Source: JAEUJT01 sp044225205 (GTDB lineage Bacteria; Myxococcota; Myxococcia; Myxococcales; Myxococcaceae). Taken from it: a DNA stretch of 64,000 nucleotides. Where the stretch lies: assembly GCA_044225205.1 (NCBI GenBank), contig JBGAIY010000001.1:1-64000 (forward strand), in the 5' to 3' direction. A program made the translations under genes and the position numbers. Position 1 is the first letter of the stretch. Every line of letters starts with the position of its first letter. Below the pieces are notes generated by a model, which did no database searches, was not told the DNA's origin, and worked only from the letters and a program-made list of their open reading frames with translations. This document shows, piece after piece, positions 24,066 through 32,514 of this stretch.

Positions 24066-24400
24066 GCGTCAGAAACCGTGAGCACGTCTGACCGATTCGA
24101 AAAAACCGAAGAACCAATCGACGAACTGGCGAGTCGACGTCGTCAGCATCAGGTCGCGCACGGTGTTGTTGTATTCGACGTTGCTGAGTCGATGAACCAT
24201 GGTGTGCCCCGGCAGCTTCGCCTCGCACGTCGTTTGCCACCAGCCGCGCACTCCATTCGCACTGAGCCGACGAGCTGCCAAACGACTCCCACGCCGACGC
24301 CGACCGCCCAAACGGCAACACTGTCCACTCCGGGTGGGTTCTGCTTCGGCTTGGGCAGCTCTTGAGCAACGCAGATGCTTGTCGCCCAACGCACTGCCAT
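24066..24400 (-). pseudogene. Remnant of a DUF1587/DUF1592-type protein gene
   Basis: The minus-strand translation contains HRLSNVEYNNTVRDLML near 24150-24200. This is the conserved start of the DUF1587 domain (R-R-L-T-x-x-E-Y-N-N-T-V-R-D-L), found at the N-terminus of large DUF1592-domain proteins of planctomycetes and myxobacteria. The frame ends soon after (FFGFFESVRRAHGF) and no DUF1592 or DUF1588 part follows. A lower piece in another frame (KADEKLADEFVASKVRA) may be a further relic. It is a decayed fragment, not a functional gene. Confidence 0.5.
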
Positions 24401-25116
24401 GACCTCAAGCTCAGGTGACGTAAGCGATCACCCGACACGACTCTCCCGCAGCCGCTGGTGGCGCGCAGGTATTCGAGGCGGCGCGGGGGTGCACTTGGTC
24501 GCGGTTCGTCAAATGTCTTTCGCGAGGTGAAGGCGGGGGCGCCCGGGCCGGGGGCACGATTTCGGCTCGCGCTCACGCTTCGGGCCAAGAACAGGTTCTT
24601 CAAGAAGTTCGTCGCTACCCAGGCCGCCGGAGGCGGAGCCACCACGACGGGCCGCAGCGGAGGCGCCACCTCTGACATCAACGCGTTCAGCGCTTCGCTT
24701 CGATGCGCTGAGCGGCGGTCGCAGAGCGCGAACGAACCGCGTGACCGCCCACGCGCTCGGCCCGGGTGTCACGCTGCATTGCCTGGCTTGGCGGTTTCGG
24801 CTTTGAAGGCCCAAGCCGCCGCCGACGAAGCCGAGAAGGCCGCTGACGCTTCGGCTTTCCTTTTTGACGCCTCGGCGACTTCGGCTCCACTCCCCGCACC
24901 CGCCGCCTGCGCCTTGTTCACCGCTCCAGATGCTGAACTCGGTTGCTCATTGGGCTGGGCATGGCTTCAGGCGCCCGCCTCGCTTGAAATTGCGCCCGGC
25001 AACCGGGGTGAGCACTGACTGCTTGCGAATCTTCAGTGGCCGCAACGGCGTCACTGGCTGGCGAAGGCGAATGCGCCGGTGATCGAAACCGCGTTGCCGA
25101 CTTGGAGCCCGCTGCA
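24401..25116. other. About 715 bp of non-coding or decayed DNA between the parS sites and rsmG
   Basis: Long frames are open on both strands, but their translations are Arg/Ser/Ala-rich and hold no recognisable motif. One plus-strand frame has an Ala-rich helical stretch near 24800-24900 (LKAQAAADEAEKAADASAF), which could be a relic. In many myxobacteria this position holds only parS-bearing spacer. Confidence 0.4.
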
Positions 25117-25132
25117 TGTTCCACGTGAAACA
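25117..25132. promoter_or_regulatory. parS: parS site 3
   Basis: TGTTCCACGTGAAACA, a perfect match to parS and the reverse complement of the two sites near parA, located 9 bp after the rsmG stop. Confidence 0.93.
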
Positions 25133-25141
25133 CCGCCGGCT

Positions 25142-25819
25142 TCACGGCGCTGCAAACACGGCCACGCCTCGGGGGTCACCTGAAAATGGCAACTCGTAGG
25201 TTCGTCGGGTCACCAGGGTCAGGCCGGCCTCTTGAGCATGTTGCCGCAGCTGTGTCTCGGCGGGGGTCTGGCCGAGCATGGCGACGACCCGGCCTCCGGG
25301 CAGCACGTAGTGCTTCGCCAAAAGCAGCCAGGGCCCAACGTCCATGAAGGCGCGTGAAATGAGAACCTGGGCGCGGTCGAGACCTTCGGCTTGGGGGGCG
25401 CCCTCGGCCCGGGCGTGAACCGCACGCACCCTGCCCGTGAGGCCGGCGCCGGCAATGGCCGACTTCATGAACGCCACCTTCTTGCCGACGGTGTCGACCA
25501 ACGTCACCCGAAGTTCGGGTCGGGCGATGGCGAGGGGTATGCCGGGCAGGCCGGCGCCCGCCCCGAGGTCGAGCACCGACTCGCCGACGACTTCGTGCCA
25601 AACCGCGAGCGAGTCGACGAGGTGCTTTTCAACCACTTCCGAAGGCTTGGTAATGGCGGTGAGGTTGACCTTCTCGTTCCACTTCAGGAGTGTGACGGCA
25701 TACGACCACAGCCGTTCTTGCACGGCGGCGGCGACGTCGACCCCCACGGCCTTCAGGCCGTCGGCCAACAACGATTGCGGCGAATTCTCCACAGCGGCCT
25801 CACCTTCACTCGAGTTCAA
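25142..25819 (-). CDS. rsmG: 16S rRNA m7G527 methyltransferase
   Basis: 225 residues. The SAM-binding motif is VLDLGAGAGLPGIPLAIARP, with the later segments LVDTVGKKVAFMKSA and LISRAFMDVGPWLLLAK typical of RsmG (GidB). The N-terminal helix with LLKWNEKVNLTAI is also characteristic. It methylates G527 of 16S rRNA. It lies 78 bp downstream of mnmG, the conserved gidA-gidB order next to the par locus. Confidence 0.95.
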   Translation of the reverse strand: MNSSEGEAAVENSPQSLLADGLKAVGVDVAAAVQERLWSYAVTLLKWNEKVNLTAITKPSEVVEKHLVDSLAVWHEVVGESVLDLGAGAGLPGIPLAIARPELRVTLVDTVGKKVAFMKSAIAGAGLTGRVRAVHARAEGAPQAEGLDRAQVLISRAFMDVGPWLLLAKHYVLPGGRVVAMLGQTPAETQLRQHAQEAGLTLVTRRTYELPFSGDPRGVAVFAAP

Positions 25820-25897
25820 CTCCCCGAAACGATTCGCAGAACGAGCGGGTCACGGGTTGCCCACAGGGTTCTGCACAACAGCCCCGCACACCACACT

Positions 25898-27700
25898 TCA
25901 CGTCGCGACGCGCTTGAGGTGCACGAGCAGCAAGCCAATGGCGGCGGGGGTGACGCCGGCGAGTTTGCGAGCGTGACCGACCGTGGTGGGCTGTGCCTTG
26001 GTGAGGCGTTCGCGCACCTCGGCCGAGAGCCCCCGAACGTCGCCAAAGGCGAACCCGGGAGGAAACCGCCAGCTGTCGTGAACGTCGGCGCGCCGGGCCC
26101 ACTGCGCCTCGGCCATGGCAATGTAACCGGCATATTTCGCTTCAATTTCGACCTCGGCGGTGACTTCGGGGCCGAGCGCGGGTCGGGTGGGGTCTTCGCT
26201 TTCGAGCGAGGCGTACGTCACTTCGGGCCGGCGGAGCCGGGTCAGCAACCGGGTGGCGTCGAGGCGCTTGAGTTCCTGGGCGATGAGCGCTTGTCGGTGC
26301 ACGGTGCGTTCGAGCGCCTCGGGTGGCACGAGGCCGACGCGGTGGCCGTGGCGGTGCAGCCGAAACACGGCGTTGCCTTCGCGGAGGGTCAGACGGTGCT
26401 CCGAACGGCTGGTGAGCATGCGAAACGGCTCGTCGACACCTTTGCTGACCAATTCGTCGAGCAGCACCGCCCCATGGGCTTCGTGGCGGCCGAGCACGAG
26501 CTCGGGTTCGCCTTTGACCTGAAGGCCGGCGTTGATGCCGGCCAAGAGCCCTTGAAACGCGGCTTCTTCGTAGCCGGAGGTGCCGTTGAGCTGCCCGGCG
26601 AAATACAGGCCGCGCACCCGCTTGGTCTCGAGCGTCGGGCCAAGCTGGGTGGGTGGTGAATAGTCGTACTCGACGGCGTAGCCCGGGCGAACGACTTCGA
26701 CGTTCTCGAGGCCGCGAATGGTGCGCAAGAAAGCGACCTGCACTTCAGCGGGGAGGCTCGTCGACAGGCCGGCCGGGTACACCAACGGCGACGTCGGCCC
26801 TTCGGGCTCGAGAAAAATGGTGTGCCGCGCTTTGTGTGCGAAGCGAACGACCTTGTCTTCGAGCGACGGGCAGTAGCGCGGGCCCCGGCCGACAATGGCG
26901 CCCTGGTACAGGGGCGAACAATGCAAATTGTCTCGTAATATTCGGTGGGTATCGGCGTTCGTGTGGGTGACGGCGCAGTGGAGTTGGGGCTGGAGCGGAA
27001 ACGGCGACGCGGGGGTTCGCCACGAGACGGGGTGAGGCGTGGGGTCGCCTGGTTGGGGCTCGCAGCGGGCCCAGTCAATCGACTCGCGGGCGAGCCGCGG
27101 AGGCGTGCCGGTCTTGAAACGGCCGAGTTCGAAGCCCAGCCGGCGCAGCGAGCCCGAGAGCCCGGTCGCCGCCGCGTCGCCGAGCCGACCCCCGACTTCT
27201 TGGCGAGCGCCTTGGTGCATGAGGGCTTGCAGAAACGTACCGGTGGTGACGACCACGGCCGAGGCCGAAAACGAGGTGCCGTCGGCGAGCTGAACGCCGG
27301 TCACCCTGCCCGCTTCGGCGAGCAGCTCGGCCACTTCGCCCTCGGCCAAGGTGAGGCCCGGTTGGGTTCGCAGCACGGCCGAGACCGTGGCCGCGTACAC
27401 GTCACGGTCGCACAGCACGCGGGTCGCGCGCACCGCGGGGCCCTTTGACGCGTTGAGGGTCACGAAGTGCGTACCGCTGAGGTCGGCGGCGCGGCCCATT
27501 TCACCGCCGAGGGCGTCGATTTCGCGCACGAGGTGACCTTTGGCGGTGCCACCGATGGCCGGGTTGCAGCTCATGACGGCGATTCGGTCGGCCCGCAGGG
27601 TGAGGCCCAACGTTCGAAGCCCCATGCGGGCACACGCGAGCGCGGCTTCGCACCCGGCGTGGCCCAGCCCTACGACAATCACGTCAAACTCGGTCTGCAT
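25898..27700 (-). CDS. mnmG: tRNA uridine-5-carboxymethylaminomethyl modification enzyme, FAD subunit
   Basis: 600 residues. The FAD-binding start is DVIVVGLGHAGCEAALACAR. MnmG signatures MSCNPAIGGTAKGHLVREID and CEPQPGDPTPHPVSW are visible, with the later AGQLNGTSGYEEAAFQGLLA and the TSRSEHRLTLREGNA motif. With MnmE it adds the cmnm5 group at the wobble uridine of some tRNAs. The mnmE gene usually found upstream is absent here; a divergent membrane-protein gene takes that place. Confidence 0.96.
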   Translation of the reverse strand: MQTEFDVIVVGLGHAGCEAALACARMGLRTLGLTLRADRIAVMSCNPAIGGTAKGHLVREIDALGGEMGRAADLSGTHFVTLNASKGPAVRATRVLCDRDVYAATVSAVLRTQPGLTLAEGEVAELLAEAGRVTGVQLADGTSFSASAVVVTTGTFLQALMHQGARQEVGGRLGDAAATGLSGSLRRLGFELGRFKTGTPPRLARESIDWARCEPQPGDPTPHPVSWRTPASPFPLQPQLHCAVTHTNADTHRILRDNLHCSPLYQGAIVGRGPRYCPSLEDKVVRFAHKARHTIFLEPEGPTSPLVYPAGLSTSLPAEVQVAFLRTIRGLENVEVVRPGYAVEYDYSPPTQLGPTLETKRVRGLYFAGQLNGTSGYEEAAFQGLLAGINAGLQVKGEPELVLGRHEAHGAVLLDELVSKGVDEPFRMLTSRSEHRLTLREGNAVFRLHRHGHRVGLVPPEALERTVHRQALIAQELKRLDATRLLTRLRRPEVTYASLESEDPTRPALGPEVTAEVEIEAKYAGYIAMAEAQWARRADVHDSWRFPPGFAFGDVRGLSAEVRERLTKAQPTTVGHARKLAGVTPAAIGLLLVHLKRVAT

Positions 27701-27773
27701 GTGAATGAGGTTCCTCCATGGCAGACCCGACGGTGAATTGACAAGTCACCCCTCCTGCCCGACGGTGTGGCCC

Positions 27774-28265
27774 ATGACGCCTGACGCACCGCCTTCGCGC
27801 ACCCCGTGGGAAGTCGCGCGGGCGCTGCACGCCGAAGGCAAAAGCCGAGCTGAAATCGCCAAGGCCCTCGCCGATCAAGCGCTCGACCCCGAGTCGATGA
27901 CGGTGCTGCTCAACGCCCTGCCCGACGGCCCCGCGCCGCACGCCCTGCCGGCGCCCAACCTCGAATTGCGAATCGACCCGCTCGCCCCCCGCCTCCTGTC
28001 GTTGACCGAGCTCGGCCTTGCCGGAGACGCTCGCACCACCGGCCTCTACTGGCTGGCCTTCGGGGGCGTGCTGGCGCTGGTCGTGGGCCTGGTGTTGGGC
28101 GTCACCGCCGTCAGGGGCTTCGAGGCCGAAGACGAAGAAGCGCTCGCCGCTTGGGCCTTCGCGACGTTCACCGTGCTGCCGTGGGTCGGGTTCGGCGCCG
28201 CCGGCTTGGCCATCGTGCGGGGGGCCGCCCTCTGGTTCAGCGCCGTACGCCTTCGCAGAAAATAA
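27774..28265 (+). CDS. Small two-helix membrane protein
   Basis: 163 residues from ATG at 27774. The N-terminal half is cytoplasmic and helical (WEVARALHAEGKSRAEIAKA), with a repeated acidic/Leu pattern. The C-terminal half has two membrane segments (about 95-118 and 130-155) with an acidic loop EAEDEEALAAWA between. The next gene begins 14 bp later, so it is co-transcribed with the two PH-domain genes. No named family is recognised. Confidence 0.65.
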   Translation: MTPDAPPSRTPWEVARALHAEGKSRAEIAKALADQALDPESMTVLLNALPDGPAPHALPAPNLELRIDPLAPRLLSLTELGLAGDARTTGLYWLAFGGVLALVVGLVLGVTAVRGFEAEDEEALAAWAFATFTVLPWVGFGAAGLAIVRGAALWFSAVRLRRK

Positions 28266-28279
28266 GCAAACATACTAAA

Positions 28280-28792
28280 ATGAACGACACTCGTTTTGAA
28301 GCGTTGAAGCGTCGGGTACACGCCATCGTCAAGCCGCAGCCGGCGTTGTTCACCTACTACCTGGTCACGTCGTTGGCGTTGTTGTGCGCGGCGCCGTTGG
28401 CGTTGCTGCCGCTGTACTTTCGGTACCACACGCTCTGGTACCGCTTCACCGACGAGGGCGTGTCGATGGGGTACGGCATTTTGTTTCGCCGTGAAATGCA
28501 GCTCACCTACGCCCGCATGCAAGACATTCACTTGTCGCAGAACCTGCTCGAGCGCTGGTTGGGCATCGGCACCATCACGGTGCAGACGGCGGGGTCGGGG
28601 GCGAGCGGCAATTTGACCATCGTGGGGGTGAGCGACGCCGACGCCATTCGAGACTATTTGTACGCCTGCATGCGGGGCGTGCGTTCACCGGTGCCAACCA
28701 CGGCGCAGTCGACCGGCGCCGACGCGCTGTTGGTTGAAATTCGCGACGCGCTGCGGGCCACCGCCACGGCCTTGAGCCAGAGGGCCAAGTAA
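28280..28792 (+). CDS. Bacterial PH-domain (bPH2/DUF304) membrane protein
   Basis: 170 residues. A membrane hairpin at residues about 27-50 is followed by a bPH2 domain: YRFTDEGVSMGYGILFRREM, MQLTYARMQDIHLSQNLLER, LGIGTITVQTAGSGASGN. This strand-turn pattern (x-Y-x-R-I/M-Q-x-V/I, then the G-x-G-T/x-V sequence) is the hallmark of the YdbS/YdbT-type family. The adjacent gene encodes a second such protein 1 bp downstream, so they are likely to act as a pair. The molecular role of the family is largely unknown. Confidence 0.85.
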   Translation: MNDTRFEALKRRVHAIVKPQPALFTYYLVTSLALLCAAPLALLPLYFRYHTLWYRFTDEGVSMGYGILFRREMQLTYARMQDIHLSQNLLERWLGIGTITVQTAGSGASGNLTIVGVSDADAIRDYLYACMRGVRSPVPTTAQSTGADALLVEIRDALRATATALSQRAK

Positions 28793-28793
28793 G

Positions 28794-29507
28794 GTGGAAC
28801 CGCTCCTTCGGTTGATCAAGCCGTTGTTCTTGCCACTGCTCAAGCTCGACCCGCGACCGCCCCACTTGCCCGAAGGCAGCTCGCTGGTGCGAGAACTCAA
28901 ACCGTCAGACGCGTGGTTGTCGTTTCGGTACGTCGCCACCCTGTTCGGTTTGCTCAACCAGGTCATCGGCGTCGGGGTGCTGGCGTTTGCGCTGGTCGCG
29001 AAGTTCGAGGCGGTGGGCGTCGGGCTGAGCGTCGCGTTGGCGGTGCTCGAGCTGATCATCGTGGGGTTGGCCTTGGTCGTGACGCGCGTCGACTGGGAGC
29101 TTCGGCACTACCTCGTCGGTGACCGGAGCCTGCGGGTGAGTTCGGGCGCGGTCACCCGGCGTGAGGTGACGGTGAGCTACGCGAATGTGCAAAACCTCGA
29201 GGTGACCCAAGGGCCGCTCGAGCGGCTCTTTGGTTTCAAGACCCTGACCCTGTCGACCGCCGGGGCCGACGCCGGAGCGGGGAAGGGTGAGAACCTGCAC
29301 GTGGTTGCGCTGGCCGGGCTCGAAAACGCCGACGAGGTGCGCGAGCTCATGTTGGGCATGATGAAGCACCACAAAGACTCGGGCTTGGGCGAATCAAGTC
29401 ACGCCGAAGACGAGCAGCGGTCGGCCGGCTGGTCGACGGCGCGCCTGACGGAAGTACGTGATGCCGCGAAAGCGCTCCAGCAGGCCGCTGCGACGTGGCG
29501 CCCCTGA
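28794..29507 (+). CDS. Second bacterial PH-domain (bPH2/DUF304) membrane protein
   Basis: 237 residues from GTG at 28794, one base after the previous stop. There are two membrane helices (about 42-65 and 75-100). Then a bPH2 domain: WELRHYLVGDRSLRVSSGAV, TRREVTVSYANVQNLEVTQG, LERLFGFKTLTLSTAGA. The C-terminal 50 residues are polar and probably flexible. Tandem bPH2 proteins are common; the pair probably forms a membrane complex. Confidence 0.85.
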   Translation: MEPLLRLIKPLFLPLLKLDPRPPHLPEGSSLVRELKPSDAWLSFRYVATLFGLLNQVIGVGVLAFALVAKFEAVGVGLSVALAVLELIIVGLALVVTRVDWELRHYLVGDRSLRVSSGAVTRREVTVSYANVQNLEVTQGPLERLFGFKTLTLSTAGADAGAGKGENLHVVALAGLENADEVRELMLGMMKHHKDSGLGESSHAEDEQRSAGWSTARLTEVRDAAKALQQAAATWRP

Positions 29508-29582
29508 CGGCCCGCTTCATTGGGCGAGCGCGGTCGAGCCGAGTTCGACACCGGCCAACGTCGGCGACCGGCATCGAAGCGC

Positions 29583-30401
29583 TCAGTCGAGAAAGAAGTC
29601 GGGCAGCGGGTCGACCTTCGGGTCGACTCGGTACTTGGCGAAGTCGGTCACTCCGGTCGAGCGGAGCAGGTCTTCGTCGACGCAGAAGTTGCCGCTGAAT
29701 TCGACGCCTTTGGTGAGAATGGCGTGGGCCGCGTCGGCCATGATGTCGGGGGTACGGCTCGCCTTCATCATGTCGTCGCCACCCAGCATGTTGACCGCGG
29801 CGGTGGCGATGGTGGTGCGGGGCCACAGCGCATTCACCGCGACCTGGCCTTTGAATTCTTCGGCCATGCCCAACACGCACATCGACATGCCGAACTTCGC
29901 CATGGTGTAGGCCACGTGGGGGCCGAACCACTTGGGGTGCATGTTGAGCGGCGGAGACAGGTTCAAGATGTGCGGCGCGTGCTTCGAGCGCAGCAAGTGC
30001 GGCAAGCACATTTGACTGACGAGAAACGTGCCGCGTGCGTTGATTTGGTGCATCAGGTCGTACTTCTTCATTGGCGTCTCGAGCGTGCCCGTGAGACTGA
30101 TCGCGCTCGCGTTGTTGATGCACACGTCGATGCCGCCGAACGTGCTGACGGCCTTCTGCACCGCTTCGTGCACCTGCTCTTCTGAGCGAATGTCGCACAT
30201 GAGCGGCAACGCCCGGCCACCGGCGTCTTCAATTTCTTTGGCCGCGGTGAAAATGGTACCCGGGAGTTTCGGGTGGGGGTCGGTGGTCTTGGCGGCGACG
30301 ACGACGTTCGCGCCGTCTCGCGCGGCTCGAACGGCAATGGCGAGCCCAATGCCGCGGCTGGCGCCCGAAATGAACAGCGTTCGCTTGTGAAGAGAGGCCA
30401 T
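29583..30401 (-). CDS. Short-chain dehydrogenase of the HSDL2 type
   Basis: 272 residues. NAD(P) motif LFISGASRGIGLAIAVRAAR, the segment CINNASAISLTGTLETPMKK, and catalytic Ser and Tyr-x3-Lys in ILNLSPPLNMHPK and YTMAKFGMSMCVLGMAEEFK. The insertion KTTDPHPKLPGTI after the second strand and ALWPRTTIATAAV are typical of hydroxysteroid-dehydrogenase-like protein 2 relatives. The SCP2 domain of animal HSDL2 is absent. The substrate is unknown; the sterol genes 2 kb downstream make a lipid substrate plausible. Confidence 0.88.
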   Translation of the reverse strand: MASLHKRTLFISGASRGIGLAIAVRAARDGANVVVAAKTTDPHPKLPGTIFTAAKEIEDAGGRALPLMCDIRSEEQVHEAVQKAVSTFGGIDVCINNASAISLTGTLETPMKKYDLMHQINARGTFLVSQMCLPHLLRSKHAPHILNLSPPLNMHPKWFGPHVAYTMAKFGMSMCVLGMAEEFKGQVAVNALWPRTTIATAAVNMLGGDDMMKASRTPDIMADAAHAILTKGVEFSGNFCVDEDLLRSTGVTDFAKYRVDPKVDPLPDFFLD

Positions 30402-30414
30402 GGCCGCTCTATAG

Positions 30415-30505
30415 CCCGAAGTTCAGTGGGCTGATCTCCGTTTCGCTGGCGAGACCGAATGAAGCGCGCAGCGTTCGGTACTCGAGAGCTCAACTGAACT
30501 TCGGG
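30415..30505. repeat. Large nested inverted repeat between divergent genes
   Basis: Outer arms CCCGAAGTTCAGT (30415-30427) and ACTGAACTTCGGG (30493-30505) are perfect 13-bp inverted copies, and pairing extends into GGGCT/AGCTC with a mismatch. Inside lies a second imperfect hairpin built on GAGACCGAA and TTCGGTACTC. The whole 91 bp could fold as a cruciform. It has no T-run on either side that would make it a normal terminator. Confidence 0.7.
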
Positions 30506-30518
30506 TTAAAGAGCACGC

Positions 30519-32481
30519 ATGTTGACCCTCTGTGGCGTTCTTCTCGCGGCGGCACCCTTCACCGCGCAGGTACCGCTCGGGGGCGACTACTGGCAAGGCA
30601 CCGACGTCGCTCCCGGCGAAGTGTGGGGCATCGCCGACCTCCACGCACACTTCTTCAACCACTTGGGCTTTGGGGGGAGGGTGCTGCACGGCAGCCCGTC
30701 GGCACCCAACGGCATGCCGCAGGCCCTCGCGTCGTGCAAACGAGATCACGGCGACGACGGCCGCGGCTTCAGCACGGCGGTGCTCCCCGAGCGCGCTCAC
30801 CGAACGACAGGGTACCCCAGCTTCGAAGGCTGGCCGCGCTACGACTCGCTCGTGCACCAGCAGGCGTACGTCGACTGGGTTCGCCGCGCGTGGCAGGGCG
30901 GGGTGCGCCTCGTGCAAGTCGACGTGCAAAACACGCCGATGCTGGGTCGGGCCTACGCGTGGTCGAACCCCTTCTCCGTGAAAGGCGAGCGCACTCCGGT
31001 GCCGCTCGACGACGACCAGGCGCTGGAGCTGCAAGTCGGGGCCGCGCGGCTGTTCTTCGACGGGCCGGCCCACGACTTCGCCGCCATTGCCCGCACTCCA
31101 AGCGATTGCGAACTGGTCGCGCGAGGCAGCAGGGGGCCCCGACCCGAAGAAGACCATCGACGAGGTGCTCGACACCTTGTGGGCCCATGGGGTGCGCCAC
31201 GTGCTGCCGATTCACCTCACGACCAATGCCTTCGGGCAGCCCGCGGTGTTCGACCCCGTGCTCAACGCCATGAACTGGGTCGACACCGGTGCCTTCTACG
31301 CCACCGGCGAGGCGTTCGATGCCGGCGTTCGGTTCGACCCCGCCCATGTGCCCACCGAACCCGTCACGACCCTGGTGGGGGTGCTCGCGGGAGTGACCGG
31401 CCAGCGCGCGTTTCCTCCCGCCGCGGCGATTTCGGCCAGCAGCGGGCTGACGGCCACGGGTGAGCGTTTCGTCACCGAGTTGCTCAACCGCGGCTTCATC
31501 GTCGACGTGGAACACATGTCTCAACAGGGAGTCGACGAAACCTTGGCGCTGGCCCAAGCCCACCAAGTGCCGGTGATGAGCTCGCACACCCATTTTCGCG
31601 ACCTCTCGTTCGGCACCGCCGTCACCTATTCACCCGACGGGGGCTTCGACGCCCGGCCGCTCCCGGTGGCCTTCGGCGAAGACCCCGAGCGCTATGGCGT
31701 GGCCGACGCGCGAAAAATTCGCTCTGACCGCAGTCGTACCCACGCGCAGCTCAAGGCCATCGGTGCGTTGGGCGGCATGGTCGGCGTGCAGTTGGTGTCT
31801 GGAGGCGTCGGCATCAGTTGGCGCGGCCGAATACCGCTCGACTGTGACGGTTCGTCGAAGGGCTTTCTGCAATTGCTCGAGTACGCCCAAGAAGTCATGC
31901 CCGGTGCCGAGGGCCAGGTGGCCCTCGCGTCAGACGTCGGCGGCTTCGCGACCATGCCCGCGCCCCGCTTCGGCGTCGACGCGTGCCCGGGGGCCCGAGG
32001 CGACCGGGTGCGCCGTGCGGGTGGCCGCATGCGAGCCCAGGCGCTCGCTCAGCGAAATGGGGTGCACTACCAGACGCCACCGACGTCGCTCGGCCGCTTT
32101 CGGTTCGAGCAGCACGCGTCGGGAGACGACGCGCCCTACGACGCCGCCGAAGTGCGGGCGTGGGCCGAAGTGGCGCCCGACTTGGCGTTGGGTCGCCGCG
32201 TCGACAACCGCTTGGTGGCCGAGCGCTGGGCGGCGATGAGCGAAGGGCCGAACCCGGGGCTCGTGCGCTCGCAGGCCGGTACCCGCGAGTTCGACGTGAA
32301 CCTCGACGGCATGGCCCACTACGGCATGTTGCCTGATCTGCTCCAAGACTCGGCCAACGTGGCGCGGGCGTCAGGCCAGCCGCACCTGTTGCACCCGCTC
32401 TTTCGCAGCGCCGAATTCTACCTGCGCATGTGGGAGCGCATCGAAGCGCACGCCACGGTCAAACGCGGAGCGGCGAAGTAA
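30519..32481 (+). CDS. Exported M19-dipeptidase-like metallohydrolase with one frame change near 31085
   Basis: The first part (ATG 30519) has a signal peptide (MLTLCGVLLAAAPFTAQ) and the first metal motif GIADLHAHFFNHLGFGG. The second part, in the next frame from about 31087, continues LPALQAIANWSREAAGG, then VDVEHMSQQGVDETLA, PVMSSHTHFRDL and LASDVGGFATMPAPR. These match the His and Asp motifs of renal-dipeptidase (peptidase M19) relatives. The two parts join without loss near 31085, so a single-base error or indel is likely. The full protein would be about 650 residues, longer than classic M19, and probably periplasmic. The substrate is unknown. Confidence 0.75.
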
Positions 32482-32514
32482 GGACGAGCGCGTCGCGGGC
32501 CAGGCGCGTCTGCG

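Noticed and set aside
23887..25018. Two long frames (minus 23887-24681 and plus 24458-25018) between parA and rsmG
   Set aside because: Both lack motifs apart from the short DUF1587 piece, which lies in another frame; their composition is shadow-like.
25780..25870. DnaA-box-like sequences (TTCTCCACA, TTGCCCACA) between rsmG and mnmG
   Set aside because: One and two mismatches to TTATCCACA, too few and too weak to call an origin, although the neighbourhood is often near oriC.
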